Shown piece after piece: positions 46,216 to 56,652 of a stretch of DNA of 64,000 bases. Within the stretch, counting starts at the first letter, position 1, and the number at the start of each line of letters is the position of its first letter. Position numbers and translations under genes: made by a program. The DNA is taken from positions 186,001 through 250,000 of the forward strand of contig NZ_NPDQ01000004.1 in NCBI RefSeq assembly GCF_002812125.1. The letters are read 5' to 3'. The DNA is from Leptospira brenneri. Its GTDB lineage: Bacteria; Spirochaetota; Leptospiria; Leptospirales; Leptospiraceae. Under the pieces are notes generated by a model. The model had not been told where the DNA came from and made no database searches. It saw only the letters and a list, made by a program, of their open reading frames with translations.

Positions 46216-46986
46216 ATGTGGAAACAAAACTTCACAGCCTTACAGACCATAGTTAGAAGAGAATGGATTCGAATCATTCGGATTTGGGTACAAACATTGA
46301 TTCCACCAGTCATTACAATGGCTTTGTATTTTTTAATATTTGGAGAACTCGTTGGTCGACAAATTGGGAAAATCGGAGAGTTTAGTTATATCGAGTTTAT
46401 CGTACCGGGACTCATTATGATGAGTGTCATTACTAACTCTTACAACAACGTTGTGTCTTCTTTCTTTTCCAGTAAGTTTCAAAGGAATATTGAAGAATTA
46501 CTCGTATCACCTACATCGCCTTATACCATTGTAATCGGATATACATTTGGTGGTGTGGTTCGTGGTATCTTTGTGGGAATCCTTGTCACCCTCACCTCTC
46601 TCTTTTTTACAAACCTTCGTTTTCATAATCCGTTTGTGATTCTTTTCACAGTCATCATGACATCGATTTTATTTTCCCTAGGTGGATTTTTTAATGCTTT
46701 ATTCGCAAAAAAATTTGATGATGTGACGATCATTCCCACATTCATTCTCACACCCCTTACTTACTTAGGTGGAGTCTTTTATTCTGTAAAAAACCTCCCT
46801 GTGTTTTGGCAAATGGTCTCTTATTTTAATCCCATCCTTTATATGGTAAACTTATTCCGTTATGGATTTATCGGAGTTACCGATGTCAATTTATGGTTTT
46901 CTTTTGGGTTTATCACTCTGCTCTCGGGATTACTTTTTATGATCAATGTGAGGTTAATGAAAATTGGTTATGGAATCAGAAACTAA
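46216..46986 (+). CDS. ABC-2-type permease
   Basis: A 256-residue six-helix ABC-2 permease (DrrB/NodJ-like) with IVPGLIMMSVITNSYNN (about 75) and the ...LTPLTYLGGVFYSV.NLP segment (about 185). Pairs with the preceding ATPase to export a lipid, polysaccharide or drug-like substrate. Its end overlaps the BolA gene by 17 bases. Confidence 0.9.
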   Translation: MWKQNFTALQTIVRREWIRIIRIWVQTLIPPVITMALYFLIFGELVGRQIGKIGEFSYIEFIVPGLIMMSVITNSYNNVVSSFFSSKFQRNIEELLVSPTSPYTIVIGYTFGGVVRGIFVGILVTLTSLFFTNLRFHNPFVILFTVIMTSILFSLGGFFNALFAKKFDDVTIIPTFILTPLTYLGGVFYSVKNLPVFWQMVSYFNPILYMVNLFRYGFIGVTDVNLWFSFGFITLLSGLLFMINVRLMKIGYGIRN

Positions 46987-47251
46987 AATATCAAGACAAA
47001 GTCGCATGGAAACCATTCTGAATGAAAAATTTTCACCTAAGGTTCTTCAACTGACTGATGTTACCTTAGAACATGCCGGTCACCCAGGGGTCACCAAAGA
47101 TTCAAAAGAAACACACTTTCGTTTGTATATGGTTTCCCAAAAATTTTACGGCAAATCCACAGTCGAAAACCACCGAGCGGTCTACCAGGAACTCGGAGAA
47201 GAATTTAAGAAAGGTCTCCATGCATTAGAAATGGATCTTTCTGCCCCATAA
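46970..47251 (+). CDS. BolA-family protein (first of two)
   Basis: A 93-residue BolA protein with THFRLYMVSQKFYGKSTVENHR (conserved Phe and His) and LHALEM. BolA proteins bind [2Fe-2S] clusters with CGFS glutaredoxins and pass or sense clusters. ATG 46970 is chosen over TTG 46964. The gene starts within the permease gene. It heads a run of GST, second BolA, Grx4 and Grx genes. Confidence 0.88.
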   Translation: MESETKISRQSRMETILNEKFSPKVLQLTDVTLEHAGHPGVTKDSKETHFRLYMVSQKFYGKSTVENHRAVYQELGEEFKKGLHALEMDLSAP

Positions 47252-47260
47252 GGATGTCTA

Positions 47261-47938
47261 ATGAGTATGACTAAACCAGTACTAATCAGTTTTAAACTTT
47301 GCCCTTTTGTCCAACGTTCTGTGATCAACCTTCTAGAGAAAAAGGTGGATTACGATATCAAATACATTGACCTCGCAAACAAACCGGATTGGTTTCTAAA
47401 AATCTCTCCTTTTGGAAAAGTACCCGTTTTACAAGTGGGAGATGATGTCATTTTTGAATCTGCAGTCATCAACGAATACTTAGATGAAACAAGTGCTCCC
47501 GCCCTCCACCCAAGTAACCCCATCCAAAAGGCAAAACACCGCTCTTGGACGGAATTTGCGAGTGCTCTCCTTGTGGACCAATATGGATGGACCATGGCCA
47601 AAGAAAAAACGGACTCCGATAAAAAGAGAGAAGAACTAATTTCTAAATTCAAAATTTTGGAAGCAGGCCTTCCTTCCCCTGTTGGTCAAACCCTTTACTT
47701 TGCTGGGGATAAAATGCACTTAGTGGACACTGCCTTTGCCCCATTTTTTATGCGTTTGCAATTTTTAAGCGATCATAAATCAGACCTTAACTTGTTAAAG
47801 GATTTTCCCAAAATCCAAAAATGGAGCGAAACTCTACTTTCATTGCCATCGGTGAAGAATTCTGTTTTACCAGAAGTGCCTAAAGAATATATTGAATTTA
47901 TTAAAGCCCACCATTCTTGGATGGGAGGAATACTATAG
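47261..47938 (+). CDS. Glutathione S-transferase family protein
   Basis: A 225-residue protein with the thioredoxin-like GST N-domain: FKLCPFVQRS (catalytic Cys-type), KISPFGKVPVLQ and FESAVINEYLDE (glutathione-binding Glu-Ser). The C-domain is all helical. It resembles SspA/dehydroascorbate reductase-type (beta/omega) GSTs. It lies between two bolA genes. Confidence 0.88.
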   Translation: MSMTKPVLISFKLCPFVQRSVINLLEKKVDYDIKYIDLANKPDWFLKISPFGKVPVLQVGDDVIFESAVINEYLDETSAPALHPSNPIQKAKHRSWTEFASALLVDQYGWTMAKEKTDSDKKREELISKFKILEAGLPSPVGQTLYFAGDKMHLVDTAFAPFFMRLQFLSDHKSDLNLLKDFPKIQKWSETLLSLPSVKNSVLPEVPKEYIEFIKAHHSWMGGIL

Positions 47939-47939
47939 G

Positions 47940-48164
47940 ATGACAATTCCAGAAATCCAAAAGAAAATTGAAGACGGTCTTCCCGGCAGCAAAGTGGAAA
48001 TTTTAGATCCCTATCGGGACGGAGTCCATATCAAAGCAGTGGTAACTTTTTCTGGTTTTAGCGGTAAAGGACTCATTGAGCAACACCGAATGGTGTACGC
48101 AACTTTGAAAGATGAATTAAAAGAAGAAATCCATGCATTAGCATTGGAAACTAGGAGTGAATAA
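47940..48164 (+). CDS. BolA-family protein (second)
   Basis: A 74-residue BolA/YrbA-like protein with HIKAVVTFSGFSGKGLIEQHRMVYATL and EIHALALETR. It is shorter and more YrbA/IbaG-like than the first. ATG 47940 lies one base after the GST stop, with GGGAGGA upstream. The CGFS glutaredoxin gene begins after two bases, a pairing conserved in many genomes. Confidence 0.9.
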   Translation: MTIPEIQKKIEDGLPGSKVEILDPYRDGVHIKAVVTFSGFSGKGLIEQHRMVYATLKDELKEEIHALALETRSE

Positions 48165-48166
48165 CC

Positions 48167-48475
48167 ATGGAACAAGAATTAAAGGATAAAATTGAATCCT
48201 TAATCAAATCAGAAAACGTATTTCTATTTATGAAGGGAACGCCAGAAATGCCACAATGTGGATTTTCTGCAGGTGTTGTGACAACTCTCAAACAACTAGG
48301 AATACCGTTTGGTTCTTTCAATGTTCTATCTGATATGAAAATCAGAGAAGGAATCAAAGAATATACAAATTGGCCAACCATTCCCCAACTTTATATTAAG
48401 GGTGAATTTGTAGGTGGTCACGATATTACAGTTCAAATGGCTCAGTCCGGTGAACTAACAAAAAAAGCGAGCTAA
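48167..48475 (+). CDS. grxD: Monothiol glutaredoxin, Grx4 (CGFS) family
   Basis: A 102-residue protein with FMKGTPEMPQCGFSAGVV (active CGFS at about 31-34), WPTIPQLYIKGEFVGG and the glutathione site GG-H-D. It bridges [2Fe-2S] clusters with glutathione and BolA, acting as an Fe-S carrier. It sits five bases upstream of a dithiol glutaredoxin. Confidence 0.95.
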   Translation: MEQELKDKIESLIKSENVFLFMKGTPEMPQCGFSAGVVTTLKQLGIPFGSFNVLSDMKIREGIKEYTNWPTIPQLYIKGEFVGGHDITVQMAQSGELTKKAS

Positions 48476-48480
48476 TCAAA

Positions 48481-48723
48481 ATGATTCGCCTCTACCAATA
48501 CGATACTTGTCCTTATTGCAGGAGAGTGATCCATACTGTGGAATCACTTGGGCTTGTTCCAGGAAAAGACATTGAATATGTAGAGGCTTCTTTTGGAACT
48601 CCAGGCCGAGCAGAGGTAGTTCGGCTAGGAGGACAGTCACAAGTCCCCTTCCTTGTAGACGGTGAAGTCCAGATGTATGAATCTGCCGACATCATCTCTT
48701 ACCTAAGATCCAAGTATTCCTAA
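48481..48723 (+). CDS. Dithiol glutaredoxin (CPYC)
   Basis: An 80-residue glutaredoxin with active site CPYCRRV (residues 9-15) and cis-proline segment QSQVPFLV, then ESADIISYL. It reduces disulfides or glutathione adducts. Last gene of the operon, ended by a hairpin. Confidence 0.92.
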   Translation: MIRLYQYDTCPYCRRVIHTVESLGLVPGKDIEYVEASFGTPGRAEVVRLGGQSQVPFLVDGEVQMYESADIISYLRSKYS

Positions 48724-48764
48724 TTACTTTTAGAACCGCCCCTCTAGCACGCAATAGTCAAATC

Positions 48765-48799
48765 AAAGTTATACCTTAGTTTTACTATGGCATAACTTT
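48765..48799. terminator. Hairpin between the glutaredoxin and glutathione genes
   Basis: AAAGTTATACC (48765-48775) pairs, with one mismatch, with GGCATAACTTT (48789-48799). It stands between two convergent operons and may end both. Confidence 0.5.
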
Positions 48800-48854
48800 A
48801 ATTGATAAATCAAAGCTTCCCGGGATTTCTAAATCTTGTGACTCGTTTTGTGAT

Positions 48855-49874
48855 TTAACGAAAACCAAGTAAATCCAGAATCTTATCACCAACAAATCTT
48901 GGTTTGCCTGCATAGGGAAATTCATGGATATATAACACTGGATTAAAATTGATTTCTAAAATTGCATACGTTTTTGGATCTGGTTTCAATTCTATTTGGG
49001 AGGAAATGATATCAATTCCACAAATCACAGCACCGGCTGCTTTCGCCGCAGAGATGGCAATGGTTTTGAATTCAGGATGCACTAGGTCTGTTACATCAAG
49101 TGAATCCCCTCCAGTCGATATATTTGAATTCTTTCTTAAGAAAATCTGTTTTCCCAAACCAGGAATCGAATCAAAATCTAAGGATTGGTCTTTTAGAATT
49201 TGTAATTCCACTTCCGACATCTGAATTTTCTCAAGTGCCGTTTTGTGACCTTCTCCTCGCCTCGGATCTTCATTTTTTCTTTCGATTAAATCTCTGATGG
49301 AACTTTTTCCATCACCAGTAACGTTTGCAGGAATTCGGTTACAAACAGCAATGACTTCCTCACCCAAAACTAAAAACCGATATTCAGGTCCTTCTATAAA
49401 CTCTTCTATGATGATGGAATTAGAAAGTCCTAAGGCAGTTTTTACAAATGATTCAAACTTTTCTAAACTGTCTCCCGGATTAGAAATCCCAATTCCAAGC
49501 CCAAAGTTTGTAGTCACTGGTTTAATCACTTTCTTTTTGTCTAAAAAGAAAGTGTAGTCTTTTCTTGCATCTTCTAGTGAAGAATAATTTCTCCCTACAG
49601 GAACACGAATTCCATGTTCATCTAACACAAGCTTGGAGGCAATTTTATTCTCCATCACTAAGTAAGTCATTAGAGAATCTAATCTAGTTTTACTTGCTTC
49701 TTTTACAAACTCTGAATGGTTTCCTTGTACTAGGCGGAGAAAATTTTCTTTACGATCCACAATCTCAATTTGAATCCCACGTGCGAGTGCGTCTCGAATG
49801 ATGATTTGTGTAGAGATCTCTAAGTCTTCAAAGCCTAATGGTAAAGGTTTGGTTTCTGTCACTTCAGACCCCAC
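48855..49874 (-). CDS. GshF-type ATP-grasp glutathione synthetase module
   Basis: This 339-residue ATP-grasp protein matches the C-terminal half of bifunctional GshF, not classic GshB: it starts LEISTQIIIRDALARGI..EIVDRKENFLRL, then VKEASKTRLDS, KVIKPVTTNFGLGIGI, and EGPEYRFLVLGEEVIAVCNR. It would ligate glycine to gamma-glutamylcysteine. It starts at a GTG overlapping the gshA stop by 11 bases, in a shifted frame. It could be an independent subunit or the separated half of a fusion. Confidence 0.82.
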   Translation of the reverse strand: MGSEVTETKPLPLGFEDLEISTQIIIRDALARGIQIEIVDRKENFLRLVQGNHSEFVKEASKTRLDSLMTYLVMENKIASKLVLDEHGIRVPVGRNYSSLEDARKDYTFFLDKKKVIKPVTTNFGLGIGISNPGDSLEKFESFVKTALGLSNSIIIEEFIEGPEYRFLVLGEEVIAVCNRIPANVTGDGKSSIRDLIERKNEDPRRGEGHKTALEKIQMSEVELQILKDQSLDFDSIPGLGKQIFLRKNSNISTGGDSLDVTDLVHPEFKTIAISAAKAAGAVICGIDIISSQIELKPDPKTYAILEINFNPVLYIHEFPYAGKPRFVGDKILDLLGFR

Positions 49875-51456
49875 TACAAAGTTTTAAGGGTTTGATTTGG
49901 ATGGGTTTTTGATTTTTCTTTAAATGACTACCTTCCAAATTTTCGATCTTTTCCTTTTCGTAAATTGACTGTTCACTTAAGTCTTCATAGTATTTGATTC
50001 GGTTTGGTGCGAGAGGATATTTCAGAAGTTCCTCTTTATGAGCCTTGGCAAGAACAAGTCCAAATTCCCTGAAACTCAATTTATGAATTTTTAAATCTAA
50101 CTCTGACATAGTAGAACCTAATTGGGTTGGATCATTCCATTTTTCCCATTGTGCTTCCCATGCCTTACTATAGGGCCCGTTCGCATCATTTTCATCTAAA
50201 AGGTCTGCAATGGGTTGAATCTCTTCAAATAGTTGATACGTTAAATCACGTAGAGAAATATCTTCTCCCATAAACTTAATTTTTGTATCTTCTTTTCTAC
50301 CAAACCAGGTGGTAAGTTCTTGGTTTTTTCTCCAATCTGCCATTTCCACCAAATCAGCCTTAGCTGATTCATTTAACATACAATAAAGAAGAACCATATG
50401 TAAAAAATATAGTCTGTGTTCTTCCACTCCAATGGCAGAAAATGGATCCAAATCAAGAAGCCTAATTTCTAAGTATTCTACCCCTCTTTCCACAAGGGCA
50501 TCCACAACTCGTTCATCACCCCGAGGAACCTGTTTGGGACGAACCAGAGAATAGTATTCGTTTTCCAATTGTAAGATATGATCATTTAGTTGGTTCGTTG
50601 GTTTTCCATTAAACTGTTTATATGGAGAATAAGCTTTGGAAACTACATGGCACATTCCTGTCGCATATTCTTCTAATGAATTTACTGAAATAGGATATTT
50701 CCCTTGTACTTTACTTGTGTATCCAATATTGGAAAGCCTAAGTGTCGTTGCAAAATCAGATTTTAAAGTTTTTGAATCTAATTTTTTGATTTGTTTGGAT
50801 TCTTCCGTAAAAGTAACATCCGTTAAACTTGATGATCCAAATAAATACAATAAAGCAGGGGAAATTCGATAAAAATTGCGAATGGTATCAAAGTAAATTT
50901 GTGATTTTGTTTCTGGACTTAGTGGCTTTTTAAAGCGTTTTTCTGAAACAATAGATAACATACATGTATCAAAAGATACATTGTAATGTACACCTGAGAT
51001 GGTTTGCATTTTTTTTCCGTATCGGTGGCCAAGTCCGTTCCGATAGATGGTTTTTTTTCTGCCTTCGAGAGAGGTTCCATAATTGCCCACTTCGATTTTA
51101 TTTTCCGAAGGCAAAACGGGAGGCATACTAAAAGGCCATAAATATTCCGAATCAAGTTTTGCCATGGTAAAGGCATGTAATTCTGTTAATTCATGCAGTG
51201 CATCAGGAATGGATTTATGAATCCCAGTAGCATACTCGACTTGTGCTTCTGCAAAGTCAGTTTTGATGAGAGGATGCGTGAGGCTGGAACCCAAGGCCTT
51301 GGGATGGGGGGTGTTCGCTAAATTAGACTTTCCATCGATCCTTGCACTTTCTCTCTCTAATCCATGTTTGGCGCTTAGCAAACAGACTCTATATTCTTCT
51401 GATAATAAACTACGTGTTGAATTTTTTTTTGTCGATGTTAATAACTTTCGTTTCAT
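49864..51456 (-). CDS. gshA: Glutamate--cysteine ligase (gammaproteobacterial type)
   Basis: A 530-residue GshA: HGLERESARID near residue 33, HPKALGSSLTHPLIKTDFAEAQVEY (about 50-75) and the LWPFSMPP segment match class I gamma-glutamylcysteine synthetase, which makes the first glutathione intermediate. It has an N-terminal Lys/Arg-rich stretch. It is downstream of ggt (3 bases) and overlaps the ATP-grasp gene. Together they make and recycle glutathione. Confidence 0.93.
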   Translation of the reverse strand: MKRKLLTSTKKNSTRSLLSEEYRVCLLSAKHGLERESARIDGKSNLANTPHPKALGSSLTHPLIKTDFAEAQVEYATGIHKSIPDALHELTELHAFTMAKLDSEYLWPFSMPPVLPSENKIEVGNYGTSLEGRKKTIYRNGLGHRYGKKMQTISGVHYNVSFDTCMLSIVSEKRFKKPLSPETKSQIYFDTIRNFYRISPALLYLFGSSSLTDVTFTEESKQIKKLDSKTLKSDFATTLRLSNIGYTSKVQGKYPISVNSLEEYATGMCHVVSKAYSPYKQFNGKPTNQLNDHILQLENEYYSLVRPKQVPRGDERVVDALVERGVEYLEIRLLDLDPFSAIGVEEHRLYFLHMVLLYCMLNESAKADLVEMADWRKNQELTTWFGRKEDTKIKFMGEDISLRDLTYQLFEEIQPIADLLDENDANGPYSKAWEAQWEKWNDPTQLGSTMSELDLKIHKLSFREFGLVLAKAHKEELLKYPLAPNRIKYYEDLSEQSIYEKEKIENLEGSHLKKNQKPIQIKPLKLCSGV

Positions 51457-51459
51457 GGT

Positions 51460-53220
51460 TTAAAAACCTAAAGGAACTCCTTCCCCTTTGGGATCGGACG
51501 CGCCAATCAAGCGGTCCCCCTCTCTTGTTACGGCAAATACTTTAGCACGATGCCTAATATATTGGACTTGATAAAATGGTAATTCCAATTGCGGAAACGA
51601 TTCTTTTATTTCAGGATCTAAAAAAACTCGATCGGGTTGGAATTGATGATGGATCCTAGGATAAGAAACGCTTTCGTATAGGCTTTCTTTCTGAACCAAA
51701 TACCGGTACAGGGTATTAAAAATTGAGGTAGGGATTTGGGAACCACCAGGAGCTCCAATCACAAGCTTTGTTTTCCCAGTTCCATCAAGAAGGATGGAGG
51801 GACTCATACTGGAAAGGGGAGTTTTTCCGGGTTCAATAGCATTGGCTTTCGAACCCACAAGGCCGTAAAGGTTGGGAACTCCCGGCAGAATGGCAAAGTC
51901 ATCCATCGTATTATTCAAAACAAGTCCAGTCCCCGGAACCATTTGGACAGCTCCAAAAATTCCATTGATCGACTGGGTGGTAGAAACCGCATTTCCATCC
52001 TTATCCAAAATCGAAATATGGGTGGTATTATAAGCCTCAGGTTTCTTTATTTCCTCTTTGGGAACGGGCCAACTTCCTGAGACTACTTTTTTCTCAATTT
52101 CATTCGTTTCATCTTTTGCATAACTTGCAGATAGAAGTTTTGAAACAGGGACGTTTGTAAATCCAGGGTCACCTCCCAATTCTGCTCGGTCTCGATATGA
52201 AACTCGCATAGCCTCTGTAATGCGAATTATCTCACCAACATTACCCGATGGGAAGGTATTCCTTTTTTGCATCTCGGAATATAAATTCATCATAGTGATG
52301 AGATGAACTCCTGAACTAGGAGGAGGCATAGTCAAAATGGTATACCCCCAAACGGAACTCTGTAAAGGTTCTGTCGTTCTCACTTGGTAATTTTTGAAAT
52401 CATCTTCCGTGATGAAGTTTTCATATTCAGTATAATAATCAGAAACTAACTTAACAGTTTCCCCTTCCAAAAACTCTTTCTCTGCATTTTCAACGATCCT
52501 TTCCAAGGTTTTTGCCAAGTCTTCTTGGATGAGAAGTTCCCCTTCCCGTATGGCCCGATTATCAATTCCGAAAACCTTTTTCATGGCTGGGTTCATATCT
52601 GGCCAAGTTTTCGATACCGCAAGCGCCAAATCTCCATAAACAGAAAATCCATTTTTCGCATAACGAAAAGCAGGTGCCATTACTACATTTAAAGGTAATT
52701 TGCCATGTTGTTTTTGGATTTGTAAAATTCCCTGTACGGTTCCGGGGACACCTGCACTATAGGCGCCTTTTAAAGTTTTACCTGAAATGACTGTTCCGTC
52801 TGGATTTAGATAAAAGGAGGAGGTTCCCTTTTTAGGAGAACGTTCTCTAAAATCATAAGCCCATTTTCCTTTGGCTGGGAGATGGACGATGGCAAACCCA
52901 CCTCCAAGGAGTCCCGTGGAATGAGGACGAAGGACAGAGATGGCAAAACTTGAGGCAGCAAAAACATCGACTACGTTTCCACCTTGTTTCCAAACTTCCA
53001 TACCTGCTTGTGAGGCCAAAGGATGGTCAGAGGAAATGATGATTTCTTTTCCGATAAATTCATACCGATCTCGCTTTGCACTAGCTCCTTCCACCTGAGG
53101 AATGGCAGAAGAAAAACTTCCCTTTCCATTTAAGGAATCTTGTAAAAACGGAATCGTTTCACAAGACTGGAAAACAAAAAATAGAACTAAGAGTAAGTTA
53201 GCTCGCCTGTAAAAACTCAA
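51460..53220 (-). CDS. ggt: Gamma-glutamyltransferase, lipoprotein-type
   Basis: This 586-residue Ntn-hydrolase has a signal peptide with FVFQSC (Cys 19, possible lipobox) and the autocleavage site before the Thr of [22 protein letters not shown] (about residue 395). GGFAIVHL and LLSSMSPSI also fit. It hydrolyses or transfers the gamma-glutamyl group of glutathione outside the inner membrane. It starts four bases inside the SufT-like gene end. Confidence 0.93.
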   Translation of the reverse strand: MSFYRRANLLLVLFFVFQSCETIPFLQDSLNGKGSFSSAIPQVEGASAKRDRYEFIGKEIIISSDHPLASQAGMEVWKQGGNVVDVFAASSFAISVLRPHSTGLLGGGFAIVHLPAKGKWAYDFRERSPKKGTSSFYLNPDGTVISGKTLKGAYSAGVPGTVQGILQIQKQHGKLPLNVVMAPAFRYAKNGFSVYGDLALAVSKTWPDMNPAMKKVFGIDNRAIREGELLIQEDLAKTLERIVENAEKEFLEGETVKLVSDYYTEYENFITEDDFKNYQVRTTEPLQSSVWGYTILTMPPPSSGVHLITMMNLYSEMQKRNTFPSGNVGEIIRITEAMRVSYRDRAELGGDPGFTNVPVSKLLSASYAKDETNEIEKKVVSGSWPVPKEEIKKPEAYNTTHISILDKDGNAVSTTQSINGIFGAVQMVPGTGLVLNNTMDDFAILPGVPNLYGLVGSKANAIEPGKTPLSSMSPSILLDGTGKTKLVIGAPGGSQIPTSIFNTLYRYLVQKESLYESVSYPRIHHQFQPDRVFLDPEIKESFPQLELPFYQVQYIRHRAKVFAVTREGDRLIGASDPKGEGVPLGF

Positions 53221-53540
53221 TCGAAGATCCCCATCTGCATTTTGGCTTCTTCGCTAGCCATCGAACGAGGTTCCCATTTGGGGTTCCAAACCACATGAAC
53301 CACTGCTTCGCTGATCCCATCCACACGAAGGGCATGGTTTTCGATGTCCTGTTTCATTTGTGGGCCAGCAGGACAAGCAAGGGAAGTATACGTCATGGTG
53401 ATGTCTGCTTTTTCCCCTTCTACCTTGATATCATAAATCAAACCGAGTTCAATGAGTGAGATTCCAATTTCAGGGTCTTCCACCATTCGAACACTATGGA
53501 ATACTTCCCATTCCTTCTCAGTTTCAGGATCACGAATCAT
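53217..53540 (-). CDS. SufT-like (MIP18/DUF59) Fe-S assembly protein
   Basis: A 107-residue DUF59 protein: [19 protein letters not shown] (about 20-38), [16 protein letters not shown] with the conserved Cys, and the WNPKWEP end. Such proteins aid Fe-S cluster maturation. It overlaps sufU and ggt by four bases each. Confidence 0.87.
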   Translation of the reverse strand: MIRDPETEKEWEVFHSVRMVEDPEIGISLIELGLIYDIKVEGEKADITMTYTSLACPAGPQMKQDIENHALRVDGISEAVVHVVWNPKWEPRSMASEEAKMQMGIFD

Positions 53541-53962
53541 TTCTTTTCCTCACTTAATTTTACTAAGGTCTGCCAAGGCAAAAGCCCACAACGGAACCTA
53601 CCTGGATGAGAACGAAGAGTTCTAAAAAAGGATACCTCTTCCAAATCCTGAAACAAGTCAGAATCCCCCCCATCCAAAATTTTTTTTCTATCTAGTAGAT
53701 AAGACTGGAGATGACTCCGCAAGAGTGTTGTTTTATTTTTAAAAAGGAATCCTGCGGCGGCAGAGCAGATAGAACAAGACTCACCACCCAGTCCTAACAC
53801 TTGAATCAACTCACCGTCTATTTGATAGTGAATTAAAATTTCATCCCCGCATAAAGGGTTTAAACCTTTTATGGTTTCATGAGACTGGGACGGTTTTTCC
53901 CAAAGTCCATAGGATTTCCAACGAAGGAAATCTTCAAAGTTACTTTCTTGCGACACGACCAA
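53537..53962 (-). CDS. sufU: SufU-type Fe-S scaffold / sulfur-transfer protein
   Basis: A 141-residue protein with [16 protein letters not shown] (first Cys), [15 protein letters not shown] (second Cys) and [12 protein letters not shown] (third Cys), the three-cysteine layout of SufU/IscU. SufU accepts sulfur from SufS. It overlaps the sufS gene by 23 bases. Confidence 0.88.
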   Translation of the reverse strand: MVVSQESNFEDFLRWKSYGLWEKPSQSHETIKGLNPLCGDEILIHYQIDGELIQVLGLGGESCSICSAAAGFLFKNKTTLLRSHLQSYLLDRKKILDGGDSDLFQDLEEVSFFRTLRSHPGRFRCGLLPWQTLVKLSEEKK

Positions 53963-55184
53963 AGATTGATTTTACCTTGTCAATGGAATGAACAAGAGCA
54001 TCGATATCTTCTTTTGTATTGTATAAATAGAAAGATGCGCGACAAGTTCCAGGAATGGATAATTGTTTCATCAGAGGTTGGCAACAGTGGTGGCCTACCC
54101 GGATGGCAACTCCTTCTTCATCCAAAATAGAACCAACATCATGAGGATGGATTCCATCCATAGTAAAAGAGATAACCCCTCCTCTTTTATCTAAGTCATC
54201 AGTTCCATAAATTTGAAGTCCACCAATCCGATTCAAACGTTCAAAAGCATATTCGGTTAACATACGTTCATGTTCTTTGATGTTTTTCATTCCCACTTTT
54301 TGCAGATAATCCAAAGCATGACTAAATCCAATGACCCCAGCAATGTTCGGAGTCCCCGCCTCTAATTTGGCAGGAAGAGCTGCATAAGTCGAAGCTTCCA
54401 GTTCGACAGATTCAATCATATCCCCGCCACCAAGCCAAGGTGGCATGGCTTCTAAGATTTCTTCTTTGCCGAAAAGTACACCCACTCCCGTTGGCCCAAG
54501 CATCTTATGCCCTGAAAAGGCATAAAAGTCTACGTCCATATCAACTAAGTGGATCGGCATATGGCATGCTGCTTGCGCTCCATCTACTAAAATCTTTGCA
54601 CCGACTTGTCTCACTCGGTCCGTAATCTTTGTTAGGTCATGAACAGTACCCGTCACATTCGACATTTGGCTAATGGCAACAAGTTTTGTTCTTTTAGTAA
54701 TGATTTCGTTTAGATTGGATAAATCGTAAGTAGTATCTTCTTTGATGGGGATGAATTTTAAAAACGCCTTTTTTTCCAAAGCCAACATCTGCCAAGGTAC
54801 TAAATTCGAATGATGTTCTTGGACTGATAAAACAATCTCATCACCTTCACTGATATTCGTTCGTCCCCAGGTTTGAGCCACTAAGTTAATGGCATCTGTT
54901 GTTCCGCGAGTGAATATAATTGCTTTTGCACATTGGGCTTGAAAAAAATGAGAAGTTTTGATTCTTGTACGTTCAAAAAGTTCTGTTGCATGTTGCGATA
55001 AATAATAAACACCGCGATGAATGTTTGCATTATCATTCGCATAATAGTCATTTGTTGCATCAATGACAGACTTTGGTTTTTGAGAGGATGCCCCATTGTC
55101 TAAATAAACCAGTGGTTTGCCATTGGGCAAAATCCGAGACAAGATAGGAAAATCTTTTCTGATTTGGTAAGGATCTAAACTCAT
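53940..55184 (-). CDS. sufS: Cysteine desulfurase SufS
   Basis: A 414-residue class II PLP desulfurase: [28 protein letters not shown]-binding region Asp in LVDGAQAA, Lys in [11 protein letters not shown] (about 228) and the catalytic Cys in [11 protein letters not shown] (about 365). It releases sulfur from cysteine for cluster building. Start overlaps the Rieske gene stop by four bases. Confidence 0.95.
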   Translation of the reverse strand: MSLDPYQIRKDFPILSRILPNGKPLVYLDNGASSQKPKSVIDATNDYYANDNANIHRGVYYLSQHATELFERTRIKTSHFFQAQCAKAIIFTRGTTDAINLVAQTWGRTNISEGDEIVLSVQEHHSNLVPWQMLALEKKAFLKFIPIKEDTTYDLSNLNEIITKRTKLVAISQMSNVTGTVHDLTKITDRVRQVGAKILVDGAQAACHMPIHLVDMDVDFYAFSGHKMLGPTGVGVLFGKEEILEAMPPWLGGGDMIESVELEASTYAALPAKLEAGTPNIAGVIGFSHALDYLQKVGMKNIKEHERMLTEYAFERLNRIGGLQIYGTDDLDKRGGVISFTMDGIHPHDVGSILDEEGVAIRVGHHCCQPLMKQLSIPGTCRASFYLYNTKEDIDALVHSIDKVKSIFGRVARK

Positions 55185-55495
55185 ACCGCCTCCAAATCTA
55201 CTTCCAAATCTTCACCCACCACTCGGACAGGAAAAGTCAAAAGAGGCTCTGTCGCAGGAAGGGCCAAAACCTCACCACTGCGAACATCAAATTTGGCAAA
55301 ATGCCTTGGGCAAGTGATGACACAACCTTCTAATTTTCCGCAAGAAATCTCTTCCCCATCATGGGTACAGGAGTCTTCAAACGCAAAATATTCACCTTCT
55401 ACCTTGGTCACGACCACATTGAAGTGACGTGTTTTCACAACCACTAAACTACCTTCATTTACTTCTGAAGTAGAGATCAATTTTTTAAAGGCCAT
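55181..55495 (-). CDS. Rieske-type [2Fe-2S] protein in the suf operon
   Basis: A 104-residue small Rieske ferredoxin with cluster ligands C-T-H ([11 protein letters not shown]) and C-P-R-H ([11 protein letters not shown]). It resembles the NirD/ferredoxin subunit found within suf operons of some bacteria. It overlaps sufS by four bases and its start overlaps the sufD stop by one base. Role in Fe-S assembly inferred from position. Confidence 0.9.
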   Translation of the reverse strand: MAFKKLISTSEVNEGSLVVVKTRHFNVVVTKVEGEYFAFEDSCTHDGEEISCGKLEGCVITCPRHFAKFDVRSGEVLALPATEPLLTFPVRVVGEDLEVDLEAV

Positions 55496-56652
55496 TATTT
55501 GCCTCCGATGAGAATCTCTTTGATTTCAGATTCTAAAGATAACTTCACCTCTTCGGAAAATCCAATCGAATGAATGGTTTCTCCATAAAAAGCAGTCACA
55601 AGTAAAGCTTTGGATTCTTCTGGGGTGAGGCCGCGGGAGAGAAGATAAAAATACTGCTCTTCATCAATATCACCCACGGTTGCGCCGTGCGTACAAGATA
55701 CATCTTCTGCGAGAACTTCCAACTTAGGGTTGGCCTCCGCTCTTGCCTTTTTATTCAAAGATAAATTAAAAGACTCTTGGTGTGCAGTCACCTTTTTTAA
55801 GTTTGGTGGAATATTCAAATTCCCAGTAAAAATATGATGGGACTTATCTGTAACAATTGATTTATAACTAATTTTACTTGTGGTATGGTCCGCATGGTGA
55901 TACATTTCCATATCCAAATCTTTTAAGTTGCGACCGGACAAAGCAGAGACCCCATCCACAGTCACGTCAGCCCCTTTCCCAAGTAAATGTGCATGCAAAA
56001 AAAGTTTAGAACGAAATCCACCCATAGGATAATGGTGGTATTTTACATGAGAATCAGAAAAACCAAGAATACAAACATTACGAAACCGATATAAATCTAA
56101 ATCACTGGATTCTCGATCTAAAATTTCTAAATAAGCACCATCTTCTGCCATATAAAAATCAAGAGAAGAACTCATATGAAGGTCTTCGGAATCATGTGCG
56201 GTTTTGAATTGGATTTCTGTTTTGGCTGTTTTTCCTTTTGGGAGATAAAAAATCCGAACAGAATGTTTAGGCCGATCTCCCTCTTCTTCATACCGAAAGA
56301 GAGATTCTCCTTCTTCCAAAAGAATGATTTCATAATTCGGTGCAGCCACTAAGTTCAAAAAGGCGAAGTAGTCTTTCGGCGTGTATTTTAATAGATTCGT
56401 AAAGATTGTTTCAATGGTTTCTTCTGCGAGTGTTTGATCATTTGTATCTTCCTCAGATGCTCCCAAACGCACCTCTTGGGGATCAAATTGTAACTCTTTC
56501 CAATCCACAGAACCAATCGGAAATTTTCTCCATGCTTCATCAGAATCTTTAGGAAGTTCTAACTGGTTCCAAATTTCGAGAAGGGATTTACGGAAACTTG
56601 TACTTCGATCTTTTGTGAGAACCAATCGATTTCTCGTAAGTGAGGAATTCAT
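55495..56652 (-). CDS. sufD: SufD-type Fe-S assembly protein
   Basis: A 385-residue beta-helix SufB/SufD-family protein: [31 protein letters not shown] and the diagnostic end [32 protein letters not shown]. It acts with SufC (and normally SufB) in cluster assembly. ATG 56652 is chosen since it overlaps the sufC stop (ATGA) and has GGAG just upstream; the frame extends to 56679. SufD rather than SufB by length. Confidence 0.85.
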   Translation of the reverse strand: MNSSLTRNRLVLTKDRSTSFRKSLLEIWNQLELPKDSDEAWRKFPIGSVDWKELQFDPQEVRLGASEEDTNDQTLAEETIETIFTNLLKYTPKDYFAFLNLVAAPNYEIILLEEGESLFRYEEEGDRPKHSVRIFYLPKGKTAKTEIQFKTAHDSEDLHMSSSLDFYMAEDGAYLEILDRESSDLDLYRFRNVCILGFSDSHVKYHHYPMGGFRSKLFLHAHLLGKGADVTVDGVSALSGRNLKDLDMEMYHHADHTTSKISYKSIVTDKSHHIFTGNLNIPPNLKKVTAHQESFNLSLNKKARAEANPKLEVLAEDVSCTHGATVGDIDEEQYFYLLSRGLTPEESKALLVTAFYGETIHSIGFSEEVKLSLESEIKEILIGGK

